Shown piece after piece: positions 38,446 through 46,640 of a stretch of 64,000 bases of DNA. Source of the DNA: Paenibacillus graminis (GTDB lineage Bacteria > Bacillota > Bacilli > Paenibacillales > Paenibacillaceae). The position numbers and the translations under genes were made by a program. The stretch is taken from positions 3,286,001-3,350,000 of the forward strand of contig NZ_CP009287.1 of assembly GCF_000758705.1 (NCBI RefSeq). The letters run 5' to 3'. The notes beneath the pieces were generated by a model. That model ran no database searches and had not been told where the DNA came from. It was given only the letters and a program-made list of their open reading frames with translations. The first letter of the stretch is position 1, and each line of letters starts with the position of its first letter.

Positions 38446-38933
38446 TGGTTTTCCTCCATTAATAGGTCTTGTATGATGTTTCTTGCGCGGTGAAATGTAA
38501 CTCTGGCCCAGCTTTCCGTTCTGCCAAAGACCTCACTGATATGGTCAAAGGACAGCTCTCCGAATACCCTCAACGTAAAAACTTCCTTATAAGGCTCTTT
38601 CAGACCGTGCAGCAGCTTATGGACCCGCAGGGCTTCTGTTTTGTCAATCAGCTTTTGTTCCATCGAGAGGCTGTTTCCCCGGATTTTTTCCTGCGGGCTG
38701 CCCAGATCAAAGCGTTTTTGTTGGTCCATGTACTTGAAGTAGGTGTTTTTTGCGATTTGACACAGCCAGACACTGATTTTACAATTGCCTTTGAACTGGT
38801 CAATATTTTTCAATGCTTTTACAAACGTTTCTTGCGTAATCTCCTCGGCAATCTGTTGATCTCTGCTCAAAGACAACGCAAATAAGTATACATCCTGAAA
38901 ATATTGCTTGTAGATTTGTTCTACATCGGCCAC
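38442..38933 (-). CDS. ECF RNA polymerase sigma factor
   Basis: The 163-residue protein shows region 2 (YKQYFQDVYLFALSLSRDQQ, EEITQETFVKALKNIDQF, WLCQIAKNTYFKYMDQQKR) and region 4 (LKEPYKEVFTLRVFGELSFD, HISEVFGRTESWARVTFHRA). It overlaps its anti-sigma gene and so forms a normal two-gene switch. Target promoters are not evident in the window. Confidence 0.93.
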   Translation of the reverse strand: MADVEQIYKQYFQDVYLFALSLSRDQQIAEEITQETFVKALKNIDQFKGNCKISVWLCQIAKNTYFKYMDQQKRFDLGSPQEKIRGNSLSMEQKLIDKTEALRVHKLLHGLKEPYKEVFTLRVFGELSFDHISEVFGRTESWARVTFHRARNIIQDLLMEENQ

Positions 38934-39098
38934 ATGTTCACCACCTTACATATATAAGACCCGATTGCGGGAGATTCGTTACAAAAACAAATAAGAGAGG
39001 GGCATAAGCCTACGGATACTATTGTAAGCCAGGTTTGGCCGGAGTGGAATGGAACGCTGAGGAAGCGGAGGGGCGGCTGGAATAATACAACTTATTTT

Positions 39099-40025
39099 GT
39101 GGAAAATAGTACTCACCACGCTGTGCTGCGTATCTATGATACGCATAGGGATAGAAACAAAATCGAATTCGAGCATGCTGTGCTGCAAAAGCTGGGAAGC
39201 TTGCCCTTACCGTTTAAAATTCCAGTTCCTATCGGTACCCATACTGGAGAAACTTTGATCGAGCTCAAGGAAGCCGGCGGCAAATTCGCCTGCTTGTTCA
39301 AGTATATAGAAGGAGATTCGCCTGTTGAGGAGGAAACTGGCTATTTCGAATCCTTCGGAGAAGCCGCCGGGACCTTGTCCGTTGTGCTGGCAGACATAAA
39401 TCCCGGACTTGTTCCGGTGTACCGGCCTTATTATGAGCTGCGCCAAGCATATCCGCTGTGCACCGGAGAAGTAATCCGGGACCTTTGTCTGAACCCGCCG
39501 TTACCTTTTACAGAACTTGCTCAGGAATTGGGGCTGCTCTGCAGGGCTTATGAAGATATCGCTGATTCTCTGGCCGGACTCCAGGAGCTTCCGCATCAGC
39601 TGGTACACGGAGATTTGAACGCATCAAATTTACTGCTGGAGACAAGTGATCACCGGCAAGTAGCTGCGCTGCTTGATTTTGAATTCTGCACCCGCGATGT
39701 GCGGGCCATGGAGCCTGCGGTTATTCTGTCCGGTCTGCTGGGCCAGGCGGAAGCAAAGAAAGCGGTCCGGGATTTCTGCCGGGGCTTCAGCCGCAGGGTC
39801 CGGCTCTCCGAAGCCGAAATCAAAGCGGTCCCGGTACTGATGCTGCTTAGGAAAGTTGATGTTTTCCTCCATTTTGTCACCCGTTACCTGGAGGGTACAG
39901 ATGAAGCACATGTGCTGCAAGAGCAAGTGAGGCTGCTGTCTGAAGATGTAACTCGGCTGTCTGCACATACATCAATTATGCTGGAGATCCTGAGCGAGGA
40001 GCAAGAGCGAAATAGCCGGCGCTAA
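39099..40025 (+). CDS. APH-family kinase with lost or non-standard start
   Basis: The protein shows the aminoglycoside-phosphotransferase fold: VLRIYDTHRD and ELKEAGGKFACLFKYIEGDS in the N-lobe, HQLVHGDLNASNLLL (catalytic Asp) and AALLDFEFC in the C-lobe. The coding text clearly continues upstream of GTG 39099 as PTDTIVSQVWPEWNGTLRK and GGWNNTTYFVENS. That frame is open to 38958 with no ATG, GTG or TTG; an ATA at 38991 sits where a start is expected. GTG 39099 has no ribosome site. The gene may be start-defective. The substrate (homoserine, choline or a drug) cannot be told. Confidence 0.75.
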   Translation: MENSTHHAVLRIYDTHRDRNKIEFEHAVLQKLGSLPLPFKIPVPIGTHTGETLIELKEAGGKFACLFKYIEGDSPVEEETGYFESFGEAAGTLSVVLADINPGLVPVYRPYYELRQAYPLCTGEVIRDLCLNPPLPFTELAQELGLLCRAYEDIADSLAGLQELPHQLVHGDLNASNLLLETSDHRQVAALLDFEFCTRDVRAMEPAVILSGLLGQAEAKKAVRDFCRGFSRRVRLSEAEIKAVPVLMLLRKVDVFLHFVTRYLEGTDEAHVLQEQVRLLSEDVTRLSAHTSIMLEILSEEQERNSRR

Positions 40026-40167
40026 TTCATGTTCAAGTAATCGCTTTCATCCAACCCTTCAGCCGGCAGTGAGAGCTCATCCGACCTGTCAACCTCTTCT
40101 GGTGTCCTTCGCTCCGTTCGCAAGCGTCCCCCCCAAGTTCTAACGCAAATCCTATTCAAGAAGAACA

Positions 40168-40209
40168 AGGGCTGACCCAATCAGCCAACTTATGGCTTTG
40201 GGTCAGCCC
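40168..40209. terminator. Hairpin between convergent genes
   Basis: GGGCTGACCCAA pairs with TTTGGGTCAGCCC; there is little T-run. Confidence 0.55.
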
Positions 40210-40222
40210 CCGGCAAGACCTT

Positions 40223-40612
40223 TTAAACGGTGGTGATTTCTTTCCAGTCGCCAAACGGGAAGGTCTGTTCAGGCACAGTAAAACCGTTAACGTCCCTGCC
40301 TGCAGCGTAAAGGGAGATATCACTTACAAACCCGGCTGCGGCGGGGGATGAAACGGTAATCGTGTAATTCGCTACAGTAGTAGGAATAACAAGAGTAACT
40401 ACACCCCTCGCTGCTGCAATCGCAAACGTTGTTGTGAAATACAGCGTTTCAACCAATCCTTCGGGACCAGCATCAGAAATGCTGTAAGCATTGACTACGA
40501 TGGGTTCCAATCTTGCTGCAGTCGTGTTTGTAATACGCAGCTGGACAAACGTAGAGATCAATGCGAGTGTCGGGTCGAGATTGGAAACTGCACCGATTGT
40601 ATAGATAGCCAT
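40223..40612 (-). CDS. Small beta-rich protein of unknown function
   Basis: The 129-residue protein has no charge-rich signal peptide. It is unusually rich in Ala, Thr, Val and Ile with few charged residues, alternating as in a beta-sandwich (FVQLRITNTTAARLEPIVVN, GVVTLVIPTTVANYTITVSS). Small proteins of this style in Paenibacillus are often spore-surface or appendage components. A second protein of similar make-up is encoded at 45748. The start ATG follows GGAGGTGCC. The family is not recognised. Confidence 0.6.
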   Translation of the reverse strand: MAIYTIGAVSNLDPTLALISTFVQLRITNTTAARLEPIVVNAYSISDAGPEGLVETLYFTTTFAIAAARGVVTLVIPTTVANYTITVSSPAAAGFVSDISLYAAGRDVNGFTVPEQTFPFGDWKEITTV

Positions 40613-40879
40613 AATGGCACCTCCTTCTCTTTTGGATAAGATAGTATATGCAAATTTGATAGAGTGTATTGGATTACCGTCTTTATTTCATAGAAAAGGC
40701 AGTTCCCACGATAAAAGATGTCGTTCTGGAAGACAGTTTTGCACCGGGTTAGCGGGCGCAGGAAAATAGACTTTACAATATTTATGATCCAGTGTACTAT
40801 TTAACTAACACACCAATACGATATAACACTCGTTCAACATTTTGACTGACCAATATTGATTTCAATCCAGGAGGGTGCT

Positions 40880-41851
40880 ATGAATCAGAACGGATATCAA
40901 CTAGAAGCTGCAGTTAACGGGAAGCCGCAGATCGTGCTGCAAATGCAAGGCGTAAGCAAGATCATCAAGGGGAAGGCCATTGTGAATGAACTGTCCTTTA
41001 ATATTTGCAAGGGGGAAATTGTCGGGCTGCTGGGACCCAATGGAGCCGGGAAAACGACGACCATCCGCATGATGACCGGCTTAATTCGTATGTCGGAAGG
41101 AGATGTGCTTATTGGGGGACATAGTATCCGTAAAGACTTCAACAAGGCAATCGCTTCTATTGGTGCCATCATTGAGAATCCGGAGTTCTATCCACATATG
41201 ACCGGCTATGACAACCTGAAGCAATACCAGCGGATGAGTGACGGAATTACGGATGCCAGGATGGATGAAGTTGTGCAGCTGGTTGGCCTGCAGGAGGCTA
41301 TGGGCAAAAAGGTCAAAGCTTATTCTCTGGGGATGCGCCAGCGGCTTGGAATAGCCCAGGCGCTGCTGCATGCGCCCAAGCTGCTGATTCTGGATGAGCC
41401 TACAAACGGGCTGGATCCTGCGGGAATCCGGGAGATGCGTGATTATATGCGGAGAATCGCAGAGGTGGAAGGCATCTCCATCCTGATTTCCAGCCATATG
41501 CTTGCTGAGATTGAACAGATATGCCACCGTGCTGTAGTCATTCAGAACGGCAAGCTGATCGCCGTCACACCGCTCGGAGAAGAAGCGAAAGCCGGAGGAG
41601 CGATCCCTCTGGCGATCAGGGTAGGGAAGCTTGAAGCTGCGCTGGTTGTAATCCATAAGCAGGCTGAAGTGCAGATCATCCGCACGGATGAAGCTAACTC
41701 CGAAGTTCTTGTAAGCATGCCGGACGATCAAGTGCCTGAGCTCATAGCTGCACTCAGTGAGGCGGGAGTGAGAGTCTACCGCATTATGGATAATAAGCAA
41801 AGTCTGGAAGAAGAATTCCTGAAATGGACAGGGGGGAACCGCATTGCGTAA
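40880..41851 (+). CDS. ABC transporter ATP-binding protein, BcrA/NatA type
   Basis: This 323-residue ATPase has Walker A GLLGPNGAGKTTTIRMM, signature YSLGMRQRLGIAQALL and Walker B LLILDEPTNGLDP, followed by the ISSHML His-switch and a C-terminal 90-residue tail as in bacitracin-resistance BcrA. ATG 40880 with GGAGGGTGCT upstream is used rather than the open-frame start at 40856. It overlaps the next permease gene by 8 bases. The pair probably exports a peptide antibiotic or senses envelope stress. Confidence 0.92.
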   Translation: MNQNGYQLEAAVNGKPQIVLQMQGVSKIIKGKAIVNELSFNICKGEIVGLLGPNGAGKTTTIRMMTGLIRMSEGDVLIGGHSIRKDFNKAIASIGAIIENPEFYPHMTGYDNLKQYQRMSDGITDARMDEVVQLVGLQEAMGKKVKAYSLGMRQRLGIAQALLHAPKLLILDEPTNGLDPAGIREMRDYMRRIAEVEGISILISSHMLAEIEQICHRAVVIQNGKLIAVTPLGEEAKAGGAIPLAIRVGKLEAALVVIHKQAEVQIIRTDEANSEVLVSMPDDQVPELIAALSEAGVRVYRIMDNKQSLEEEFLKWTGGNRIA

Positions 41852-42587
41852 GTTTTTCGATCTGGTGCTGAATGAGTGGCTGAAAATGGCGAAGAAACGC
41901 AGCTTTTTTATCGCTTATGGGCTTCTGATTGTAATGCCGTTTGTAGTGGGATACATTGTGCATTCGGTTGCGGAGGATTTGTTTGCTTCCGGTCCGCAAT
42001 TTGCGGCAGAAATGCTGCTGCCGGCAAGCATCGGCCAGGTGGTGAGTATTCTGGTCATCATCGGGACAGCGGGAATTGTCGCCAAGGAATACAGTCAGGG
42101 AACAATCAAATTCCTGCTGATCCGCGCCCGCAGCCGTACGGCCATTCTTGCCTCCAAATTTGTGACCGTCCTGCTGTACGGACTCAGCCTTACCGTGGTA
42201 ACAGCAGCAGCGGTATATGCTTCCGGTATGCTGTGGTTTGGAAATGGCAGCGGCCTGGGAATTGGCGATGTGCTCACATCTTTGCTTTATAACAGCGTCT
42301 ATATGGTTATGTACGCAACACTGGCTTTTATGATTGGGATATTGACGACTTCTACCGGAGTAACCATAGGGATTTCGATGTTTGCCCTAACGATCAGCAA
42401 TCTGATCATCTTCCGCGATTTCTACAAATATGTATTGTTTCCCAACATGAACCTGGCTGCCTATGAAGGCGGCGGGGCACCGCTTCCGGGGATGACTTTG
42501 CCATTCTCTATCCTCATGCTGGCTGTATATTTCTTACTGTTTCTTCTGGCGGGATTTATGGTATTCAGACGAAGGGACGTTGCTTGA
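41844..42587 (+). CDS. ABC-2 type permease of the BcrA-like exporter
   Basis: The 247-residue protein has six membrane segments and starts with TTG inside the ATPase gene (ribosome site GGGGGG). It begins LRKFFDLVLNEWLKMAKKRS, the usual cytosolic start of BcrB/NatB-type permeases. It ends four bases into the GntR gene, showing tight coupling of all five genes in the operon. Confidence 0.9.
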   Translation: MRKFFDLVLNEWLKMAKKRSFFIAYGLLIVMPFVVGYIVHSVAEDLFASGPQFAAEMLLPASIGQVVSILVIIGTAGIVAKEYSQGTIKFLLIRARSRTAILASKFVTVLLYGLSLTVVTAAAVYASGMLWFGNGSGLGIGDVLTSLLYNSVYMVMYATLAFMIGILTTSTGVTIGISMFALTISNLIIFRDFYKYVLFPNMNLAAYEGGGAPLPGMTLPFSILMLAVYFLLFLLAGFMVFRRRDVA

Positions 42588-42961
42588 TGACCATAGAATT
42601 TGACAATAATCAGCCGATTTACCTCCAGATCATGAATTATATGAAAGGGGAGATCGTGACGGGCAAGCTGAAGCCGGGCGACAAAATCCCCTCCGTACGT
42701 GAATTGGCCGCTGAACTGCAGATTAATCCGAATACGGTGCAAAGAACCTTTCAGGAACTGGAGCGTGAGACCATCGTGGAAACCCGGCGCGGGATGGGCA
42801 GATATGTAACCGGCAATGAACAGACGATTCTGACAATTAAAAAAGAGATGGCACAGGATGTGCTGGACCGTTTTATCCGCGGCATGCAGGAGCTGGGTTT
42901 TCAGAGTGAGGAAATCCTGGCGGCTGTGGCTGAGAATATTGAAATAAGAACGAAACCATAG
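42584..42961 (+). CDS. GntR regulator, YtrA subfamily
   Basis: The 125-residue protein is the short GntR type: helix-turn-helix FDNNQPIYLQIMNYMKGEIV, LKPGDKIPSVRELAAELQIN, NPNTVQRTFQELERE, then a small helical dimer tail with no ligand domain. YtrA proteins repress ABC exporters induced by cell-wall antibiotics. Its place inside the operon, between two ATPase-permease pairs, fits autoregulation. Confidence 0.93.
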   Translation: MMTIEFDNNQPIYLQIMNYMKGEIVTGKLKPGDKIPSVRELAAELQINPNTVQRTFQELERETIVETRRGMGRYVTGNEQTILTIKKEMAQDVLDRFIRGMQELGFQSEEILAAVAENIEIRTKP

Positions 42962-42974
42962 GGGGATTATCACG

Positions 42975-43676
42975 GTGGACAGGATACTTCAGGTACAGGA
43001 TGTAACCAAAAAATACGGCTCCAAGCATGCACTGCACGGGGTCACCTTCGGACTCGGTGCCGGTAAAATCGTCGGACTTCTCGGCAGCAACGGCAGTGGT
43101 AAAACTACGCTGATGAAACTGATTGCCGGTCTGGCCCAGCCGACCTCGGGGAAGATTTCGGTGCTGGGCGTACCGGTGGGGGAAGCGAGCAAGACATTGG
43201 TGTCATTTATGCCGGACCGCCCGCTAACCGAATCATGGATGAATGTGGGGGATGCCCTCAGATTCCAGCAGGATTTCTACCCTGACTTCGATCCTGGCAA
43301 AGCGAAACGGATGCTGGAATTCATGAAGCTTAGCGGGCGGGACAAAGTACGTACGTTATCCAAGGGGATGAGTGAACGCCTGCAGCTGACCATGGCACTC
43401 TCGCGCCGGGCCAAATTATATATTATGGATGAGCCTATCGGGGGAGTTGACCCCGTTGCCCGGACCAATATCCTTAACGCGCTGATGGAGTTCTATGAGG
43501 AAGACAGTACCATCCTGCTCTCCACGCATCTCGTGACCGACATCGAGAGGATTTTTGACGAAGTGATCTTTATTAAAGAAGGTGAGCTTGTGCTGCATAG
43601 TGAAGTGGAGGATCTGCGGCTTCAGCGCGGCAAAAGTGTCGATGAGCTGTTCAGAGAGGTGTATGCGGAATGCTGA
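42975..43676 (+). CDS. ABC transporter ATP-binding protein, YtrB type
   Basis: The 233-residue ATPase has Walker A GLLGSNGSGKTTLMKL, signature LSKGMSERLQLTMALS and Walker B YIMDEPIGGVDPVART. GTG start with AGGGGGATT upstream. YtrB-type ATPases pair with YtrC/D-type membrane proteins, and the next gene overlaps by 7 bases. Confidence 0.92.
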   Translation: MDRILQVQDVTKKYGSKHALHGVTFGLGAGKIVGLLGSNGSGKTTLMKLIAGLAQPTSGKISVLGVPVGEASKTLVSFMPDRPLTESWMNVGDALRFQQDFYPDFDPGKAKRMLEFMKLSGRDKVRTLSKGMSERLQLTMALSRRAKLYIMDEPIGGVDPVARTNILNALMEFYEEDSTILLSTHLVTDIERIFDEVIFIKEGELVLHSEVEDLRLQRGKSVDELFREVYAEC

Positions 43677-44404
43677 AACTGATGAAATATGATTTGAGAA
43701 GCAGACGGGAGCGAATTCTTGCATTTTTTGTAATTATGCTTCTTGTCCAGGCAGGTATATGGATTTCTAACAGTTCATTGGGGGCCGGGTTGATTACGCT
43801 CCATATTATTACGTATGCCGGTTTCAGTTTTGCTCTGCTGCTCTTTGCTTTTTTCAGCTATTTCCGTTACTTAAAATCTTATGCCAGACGTCTGCTGCCG
43901 GTCCCCACGGTTAAGAGTGTGCTCTCACCGCTGCTGCTCTTCTGGGTTCTGCTGTTGTCTGTTGTGGCCATTGCTGCGGTTCATTTTGGCATTTATATTC
44001 TGGCGTATTCCACAGACGTTCTTCCGGTGAATTTCTGGCCGGTGGCATCATGGAGCGTGCTCAATCTTCTGTGGACTGCCGGATTTGAACTTGTTCTCCT
44101 GATGTTTGCCCTCACCCTGGCTATAAGCCTTCGGATAAAAGGCACCATTTGGATTGCCATTGCTGTATTTATGGTCGTGGAGAACGGACTATCCTTTATG
44201 GAGCGGCAGTTCTGGGGGAATTATATATCTGCCCTGGATAACGTGTTCCGCTTTGAGATTTTTGATCCCTCGACCGTTAGCAGCGGGGTGAAATTATTCG
44301 GTACACCAACTGAATTTCTCTGGCCGCTCCTCTTCGAAGCCGCTATTGGAGCCGTGCTGATTTATGTAATTACACTGCTGGTTCAAAAGAGAATTGAAAA
44401 CTGA
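43670..44404 (+). CDS. Membrane subunit of the YtrB-type ABC system
   Basis: The 244-residue protein has six hydrophobic helices (ILAFFVIMLLVQAGIWIS, ITYAGFSFALLLFAFFSYF, etc.) and a short cytosolic start MLKLMKYDLRSRRERI. No family motif is firm, but its overlap with the ATPase gene and its size make it the permease partner. It is the last gene of the operon. Confidence 0.82.
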   Translation: MLKLMKYDLRSRRERILAFFVIMLLVQAGIWISNSSLGAGLITLHIITYAGFSFALLLFAFFSYFRYLKSYARRLLPVPTVKSVLSPLLLFWVLLLSVVAIAAVHFGIYILAYSTDVLPVNFWPVASWSVLNLLWTAGFELVLLMFALTLAISLRIKGTIWIAIAVFMVVENGLSFMERQFWGNYISALDNVFRFEIFDPSTVSSGVKLFGTPTEFLWPLLFEAAIGAVLIYVITLLVQKRIEN

Positions 44405-44480
44405 CCCCGCTGCTGAAGCGCAGGACGGATGCATCGCCAAAAGACGTCCTCCTGGGAGGGCATCTATAATGACGGGCGGA

Positions 44481-44861
44481 TTATAATCCTTGTGCTCGGC
44501 GCGTGTTCGTCCAGATCTCAAGCTCCCTAAGCAAGTGTTCTTCTTCGGCCTCCTGCAAATCCAGGCGGATTCCATACTGGAACTGGCCCAGTCCAAACAT
44601 CCAGCCCCAGCGCACACTGCCTTCGAACTGCAGCTTGTCTTCCGCCAGCTGGAAATGAATTATCAGCTTCGTATCCCCGGCGGTAAAGCGGAGGTTCAGC
44701 GAAGTGCGCACCTTACAGCCTGAACGGCTAAGGTCAAGCAGTACGCCTTCTGTTAATTTTCCGGCGCCCGGACCGGAATTGCCCGCAGGCAGCTCAAGCC
44801 AGCATTCTATGGGCTGGTTCATCACATATCGGAATGGTTCTTTTCTACTGGAGTCGTCCAT
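44481..44861 (-). CDS. PilZ-domain protein, copy 2
   Basis: The 126-residue stand-alone PilZ protein starts MDDSSRKEPFRYV and carries VLLDLSRSGCKVRTSLNL, giving the c-di-GMP-binding Arg segment and D-x-S-x-x-G motif. It resembles the protein at 23699 in length, start motif and domain. ATG follows GCGGAGG. It is convergent with the ABC operon. Confidence 0.85.
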   Translation of the reverse strand: MDDSSRKEPFRYVMNQPIECWLELPAGNSGPGAGKLTEGVLLDLSRSGCKVRTSLNLRFTAGDTKLIIHFQLAEDKLQFEGSVRWGWMFGLGQFQYGIRLDLQEAEEEHLLRELEIWTNTRRAQGL

Positions 44862-44929
44862 TTCTACCTCCGCTGTTTTTTTGCTATTATATCGAACTGC
44901 ACTGATCAGGGCAATCTACTAAAGTGCTA

Positions 44930-45040
44930 TTTTTAAAAAGAAAAGATTTAAATGGTTCACCGATTGCAAAAATGCAGTTAATATCTTCTGCAGAACAATA
45001 CTGAATAATCTTGATAGACGACCGCAGATACTTGAACACA
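44930..45040. other. Intergenic region with no gene seen
   Basis: The gap from 44862 to 45341 holds only the hairpin at 45043-45105 and the leader of the holin gene; no coding frame with a ribosome site was found. Confidence 0.4.
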
Positions 45041-45042
45041 CA

Positions 45043-45105
45043 AAAACCTTTCTCATAGGACTGGAGTACTAATCATCCAGATATGAAGAAAGGTTTTATT
45101 TTTTT
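45043..45105 (+). terminator. Two-part hairpin with T-run on both strands
   Basis: AAAACCTTTCT and AGAAAGGTTTT enclose an inner CTGGA/TCCAG stem and are followed by ATTTTTTT. No plus-strand gene ends nearby, so it may close a short untranslated RNA. Confidence 0.7.
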
Positions 45106-45341
45106 CTGCTGTAGCTGTGACGGTAGGCATAACGGTAAAAATATGAAAATCACAAGTCAAGCCCATAGGGGGCAGCACAGGCAGAATAGCCGAACGCGAA
45201 TTCTATATAGAGAAAGGATATGAGGAGATGACGGAAAGTGAATCTGGATACATCCTCCGGCGGCAGCTATGGTTTTTACAGAACCATTACGATGTTGTAC
45301 CGGGCAGGTCTCTTTGCACCCAAGAAGGAGGTGTGATGAAC

Positions 45342-45620
45342 ATGGTGAATGAGGCACTGAACAATGTGCTGGCTTTTGCTTCGGTACTGGCAGTTTTTGT
45401 CTTAGCCTTGGTTCAACTGGTCAAGACCACTGTGACCCTTCCGCGCAATCTCGTTCCGGCTGTTGGACTCGTTATCGGCCTCTTTGTAGGTGCTGTAGCG
45501 TACCCTTTTACAGATATGAATCTGATTTTGCGTCTATGGGCAGGGGGACTTGCAGGATTGTCGGCTACCGGACTGTTTGAGCTGGCGTTCAATAAAAGGG
45601 AAGGTTCTACCAAGGACTGA
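45342..45620 (+). CDS. Orphan phage-type holin
   Basis: The 92-residue protein has three hydrophobic segments (VLAFASVLAVFVLALVQLV, LVPAVGLVIGLFVGAVAYPF, LWAGGLAGLSATGLFELAF) and a short charged tail, as in small phage holins of Gram-positive bacteria. ATG 45336 and ATG 45342 both follow AAGGAGG; the second has the better spacing. No endolysin gene is nearby. It may be a domesticated phage gene or serve in spore-mother-cell lysis. Confidence 0.75.
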   Translation: MVNEALNNVLAFASVLAVFVLALVQLVKTTVTLPRNLVPAVGLVIGLFVGAVAYPFTDMNLILRLWAGGLAGLSATGLFELAFNKREGSTKD

Positions 45621-45640
45621 CAGGCATATAGTACACCCGA

Positions 45641-45672
45641 TTACCGGCAGGAGGCCGGCAATCTATTTTAGG
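45641..45672 (+). terminator. Hairpin after the holin gene
   Basis: TACCGGC and GCCGGCA form a short stem, followed by ATCTATTTT. Confidence 0.6.
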
Positions 45673-45747
45673 CAGTGTCCGCAGGCCAGAAGACCAAGCA
45701 ATTCATAGGTTTCATTAATACAATAGAGAAGGAAAGGAGGTGCTTAT

Positions 45748-46170
45748 ATGGGAACTTATTTGGATGCGAGAACATCGCAGAATGCCAGTACCGCCAATTC
45801 TATTGCAATTCCGATTCTGGTTATCAACACTCCTCAACTGTTCGGCCAGATTGGCCTGATTACTGCAGGGGTTACGACGAATCCGCGTGTGCTGCTCAAG
45901 GGAACGATTTCTGTTCAGCTTCCCCTGGCTCTGGTAGGGATTACGATTAGAATAGTAAGAGGAACCTTGCCTACGGATCCTGTAGTATACTCTGCAACTT
46001 CTACATTCAGTTTAAGCGTCTTGGCACCGCAGGTAATAGCTTTTTCCGCCGCTGACTTTCAGCCGCCCATAACTCCGCAATTGACTTATACCGCTTTCGT
46101 CTCGTCCAATCTTCTGGGTTCGGTTCGTGTCGGTCCGGAGAGCTTTGACGGAATTCTGGTTTCCGATTAA
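45748..46170 (+). CDS. Small beta-rich protein of unknown function
   Basis: The 140-residue protein follows AAAGGAGG. It has almost no charged residues in its first 100 positions and repeats short strands (SIAIPILVINTPQLFGQIG, ALVGITIRIVRGTLPTDPVV). There is no signal peptide. Composition and size resemble the protein at 40223 and exosporium-type head domains. The neighbours (a holin and a YjcZ-like tiny peptide) make a sporulation role plausible but unproven. Confidence 0.6.
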   Translation: MGTYLDARTSQNASTANSIAIPILVINTPQLFGQIGLITAGVTTNPRVLLKGTISVQLPLALVGITIRIVRGTLPTDPVVYSATSTFSLSVLAPQVIAFSAADFQPPITPQLTYTAFVSSNLLGSVRVGPESFDGILVSD

Positions 46171-46175
46171 TGCAC

Positions 46176-46219
46176 AGCATCCTGTCAAGCCTTCGTAAAG
46201 GGAGACAGGATGCTCTTTG
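46176..46219 (+). terminator. Terminator after 45748 gene
   Basis: AGCATCCTGTC/GACAGGATGCT stem (11 bp), followed by CTTT. Confidence 0.7.
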
Positions 46220-46328
46220 GCTGGGATATTCAGAAGCGATGATCCAAATATAAACCTTTTAGCCCAATCTATAAGGGGCAAGAATACATATTCTGTTGTG
46301 TAGTGATTATTTTGAAGGAGGTAATCTC

Positions 46329-46466
46329 ATGGGTGCAGATTGCGGTTATGGCGGTAATGTGGGTGGCGCTAATAAGTGTCCTGTTGTAAGTCCGTTCACT
46401 TCTACGGGTGCAATTCTGGTGCTTTACATTTTGCTGGTTATTATTTTGAGTGCCTGTTTCATCTAG
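46329..46466 (+). CDS. Tiny YjcZ-like sporulation peptide
   Basis: A 45-residue frame follows AAGGAGG with perfect spacing. It encodes MGADCGYGGNVGGANKC, a Gly-rich head, then one hydrophobic helix (STGAILVLYILLVIILSA) and CFI. This layout is that of YjcZ/tiny sporulation-specific membrane peptides. The head contains two cysteines, unusual for the group. A short hairpin with T-run follows (46479-46519). Confidence 0.75.
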   Translation: MGADCGYGGNVGGANKCPVVSPFTSTGAILVLYILLVIILSACFI

Positions 46467-46478
46467 TTAGAAGGAATA

Positions 46479-46519
46479 AACGCGGTCTTTGGGCAGAAAT
46501 GCCGGGGATCGCGTTTTTA
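46479..46519 (+). terminator. Terminator after the YjcZ-like gene
   Basis: AACGCG/CGCGTT stem with an inner GGC/GCC pair and TTTTT at the end. Confidence 0.65.
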
Positions 46520-46640
46520 GCCGGTTGTCATGGACAAGCCATTTCGGGATAGAACAAGCCGATTCGAAGAAAAAAATTGTAACTATATCCCATGTGATCC
46601 GTATACCAAAAGGATGTGATATCAGAAAGGGGATAATAAC

